From Dactylorhiza incarnata (lineage: Eukaryota; Streptophyta; Magnoliopsida; Asparagales; Orchidaceae), in NCBI GenBank assembly GCA_033032865.1, contig JAWHQI010000009.1:13410001-13474000 (forward strand): DNA of 64,000 nt, in the 5' to 3' direction. A program made the translations under genes and the position numbers. Under the pieces are notes generated by a model that saw nothing but the letters and a program-made list of their open reading frames with translations, had not been told where the DNA came from and ran no database searches. Below, one piece after another: positions 63,800-64,000 of this stretch. Every line of letters starts with the position of its first letter. Positions within the stretch are counted from its first letter, which is position 1.

Positions 63800-64000
63800 G
63801 GGGCCGTAAAGTGCGGGTGATGTACTTTACGGTAAAATGCGGGTGATGTATTTTACCGTAATGTGTGGGCAACGAACGGTCCGCGTGGATGCCTGCACAC
63901 ATCTCAAAGTGTTTTAAGATGCGTTTGCTTTGAGATGTGTGCGAACATCCACACAGATCGTTGGATGCTCGCACTTTATCGTAAAGTACACTCTTACACT
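63800..64000. mobile_element. Fold-back MITE-like repeat (runs off right edge)
   Basis: A long inverted repeat centred near 63918. GCACACATCTCAAAG (63895-63909) pairs with CTTTGAGATGTGTGC (63928-63942). Similarity continues outward for about 70 bp per arm (GTGGATG, CGAAC, TAAAGTGCG words), reaching the window end. The left arm also holds a direct duplication (GTGCGGGTGATGTA and ATGCGGGTGATGTA). No coding capacity is seen. Confidence 0.72.

Overview
The window is repeat-rich nuclear DNA from a flowering plant. No host gene is recognisable. Almost every base belongs to transposable elements stacked inside one another. Plant origin is inferred from Ty1/copia, Tekay-type chromovirus, Tat-type Ty3/gypsy and PIF/Harbinger coding remnants, CCCTAAA telomere-type units, and short GT-AG introns. 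The species cannot be named from the sequence.

Layout, 1-51865. The outer element is a plus-strand Ty1/copia element (copia C). Its 5' half lies left of the window; its right part is 41655-44125 and 50419-51865. A plus-strand Tekay-like chromovirus (up to 41654) sits inside it, with internal region 33677-38614, 3' LTR 38615-41654 and a 5' LTR cut into three pieces. The Tekay 5' LTR carries three insertions: copia A (minus, 1-19183), copia B (plus, 20773-27263) and a 5.4 kb coding-free unit, probably a solo LTR (27633-33035). Copia A is itself split by a very young Tat-lineage element (4248-17359, duplication CGCAC on both sides, LTRs differing at about three positions). Copia C is also split by a minus-strand copia-like gag element (D, 44126-50418).

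Layout, 52264-64000. A hAT-like pair of termini (52264 and 63219) surrounds a degraded PIF/Harbinger transposon (about 52349-62993). That transposon retains a core-deleted transposase and a Myb/SANT-like ORF1. Inside it sits a gag-only LTR retrotransposon (G, 53082-61182, duplication ATGTC). A fold-back MITE-like repeat runs off the right edge.

The most notable content is in the Tat element. Its sense-strand pol is broken by frameshifts and stops. The minus strand of its 3' region carries two apparently intact multi-exon genes (587 and 367 codons). All five introns are 66-83 bp, GT-AG and phase-consistent, and each gene has an upstream TATA box. The same region has a 19-copy 87 bp array and a 47 bp array.

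Several LTRs hold dense family-specific motif arrays: CTCGAG palindromes in Tekay, GCGGTC in copia B, TTCGACGAAC in both copia A and Tekay, and GC-rich hairpins plus 52 bp units in G. One LTR of D contains an interstitial telomeric block. One LTR of G contains about 620 bp of foreign DNA.
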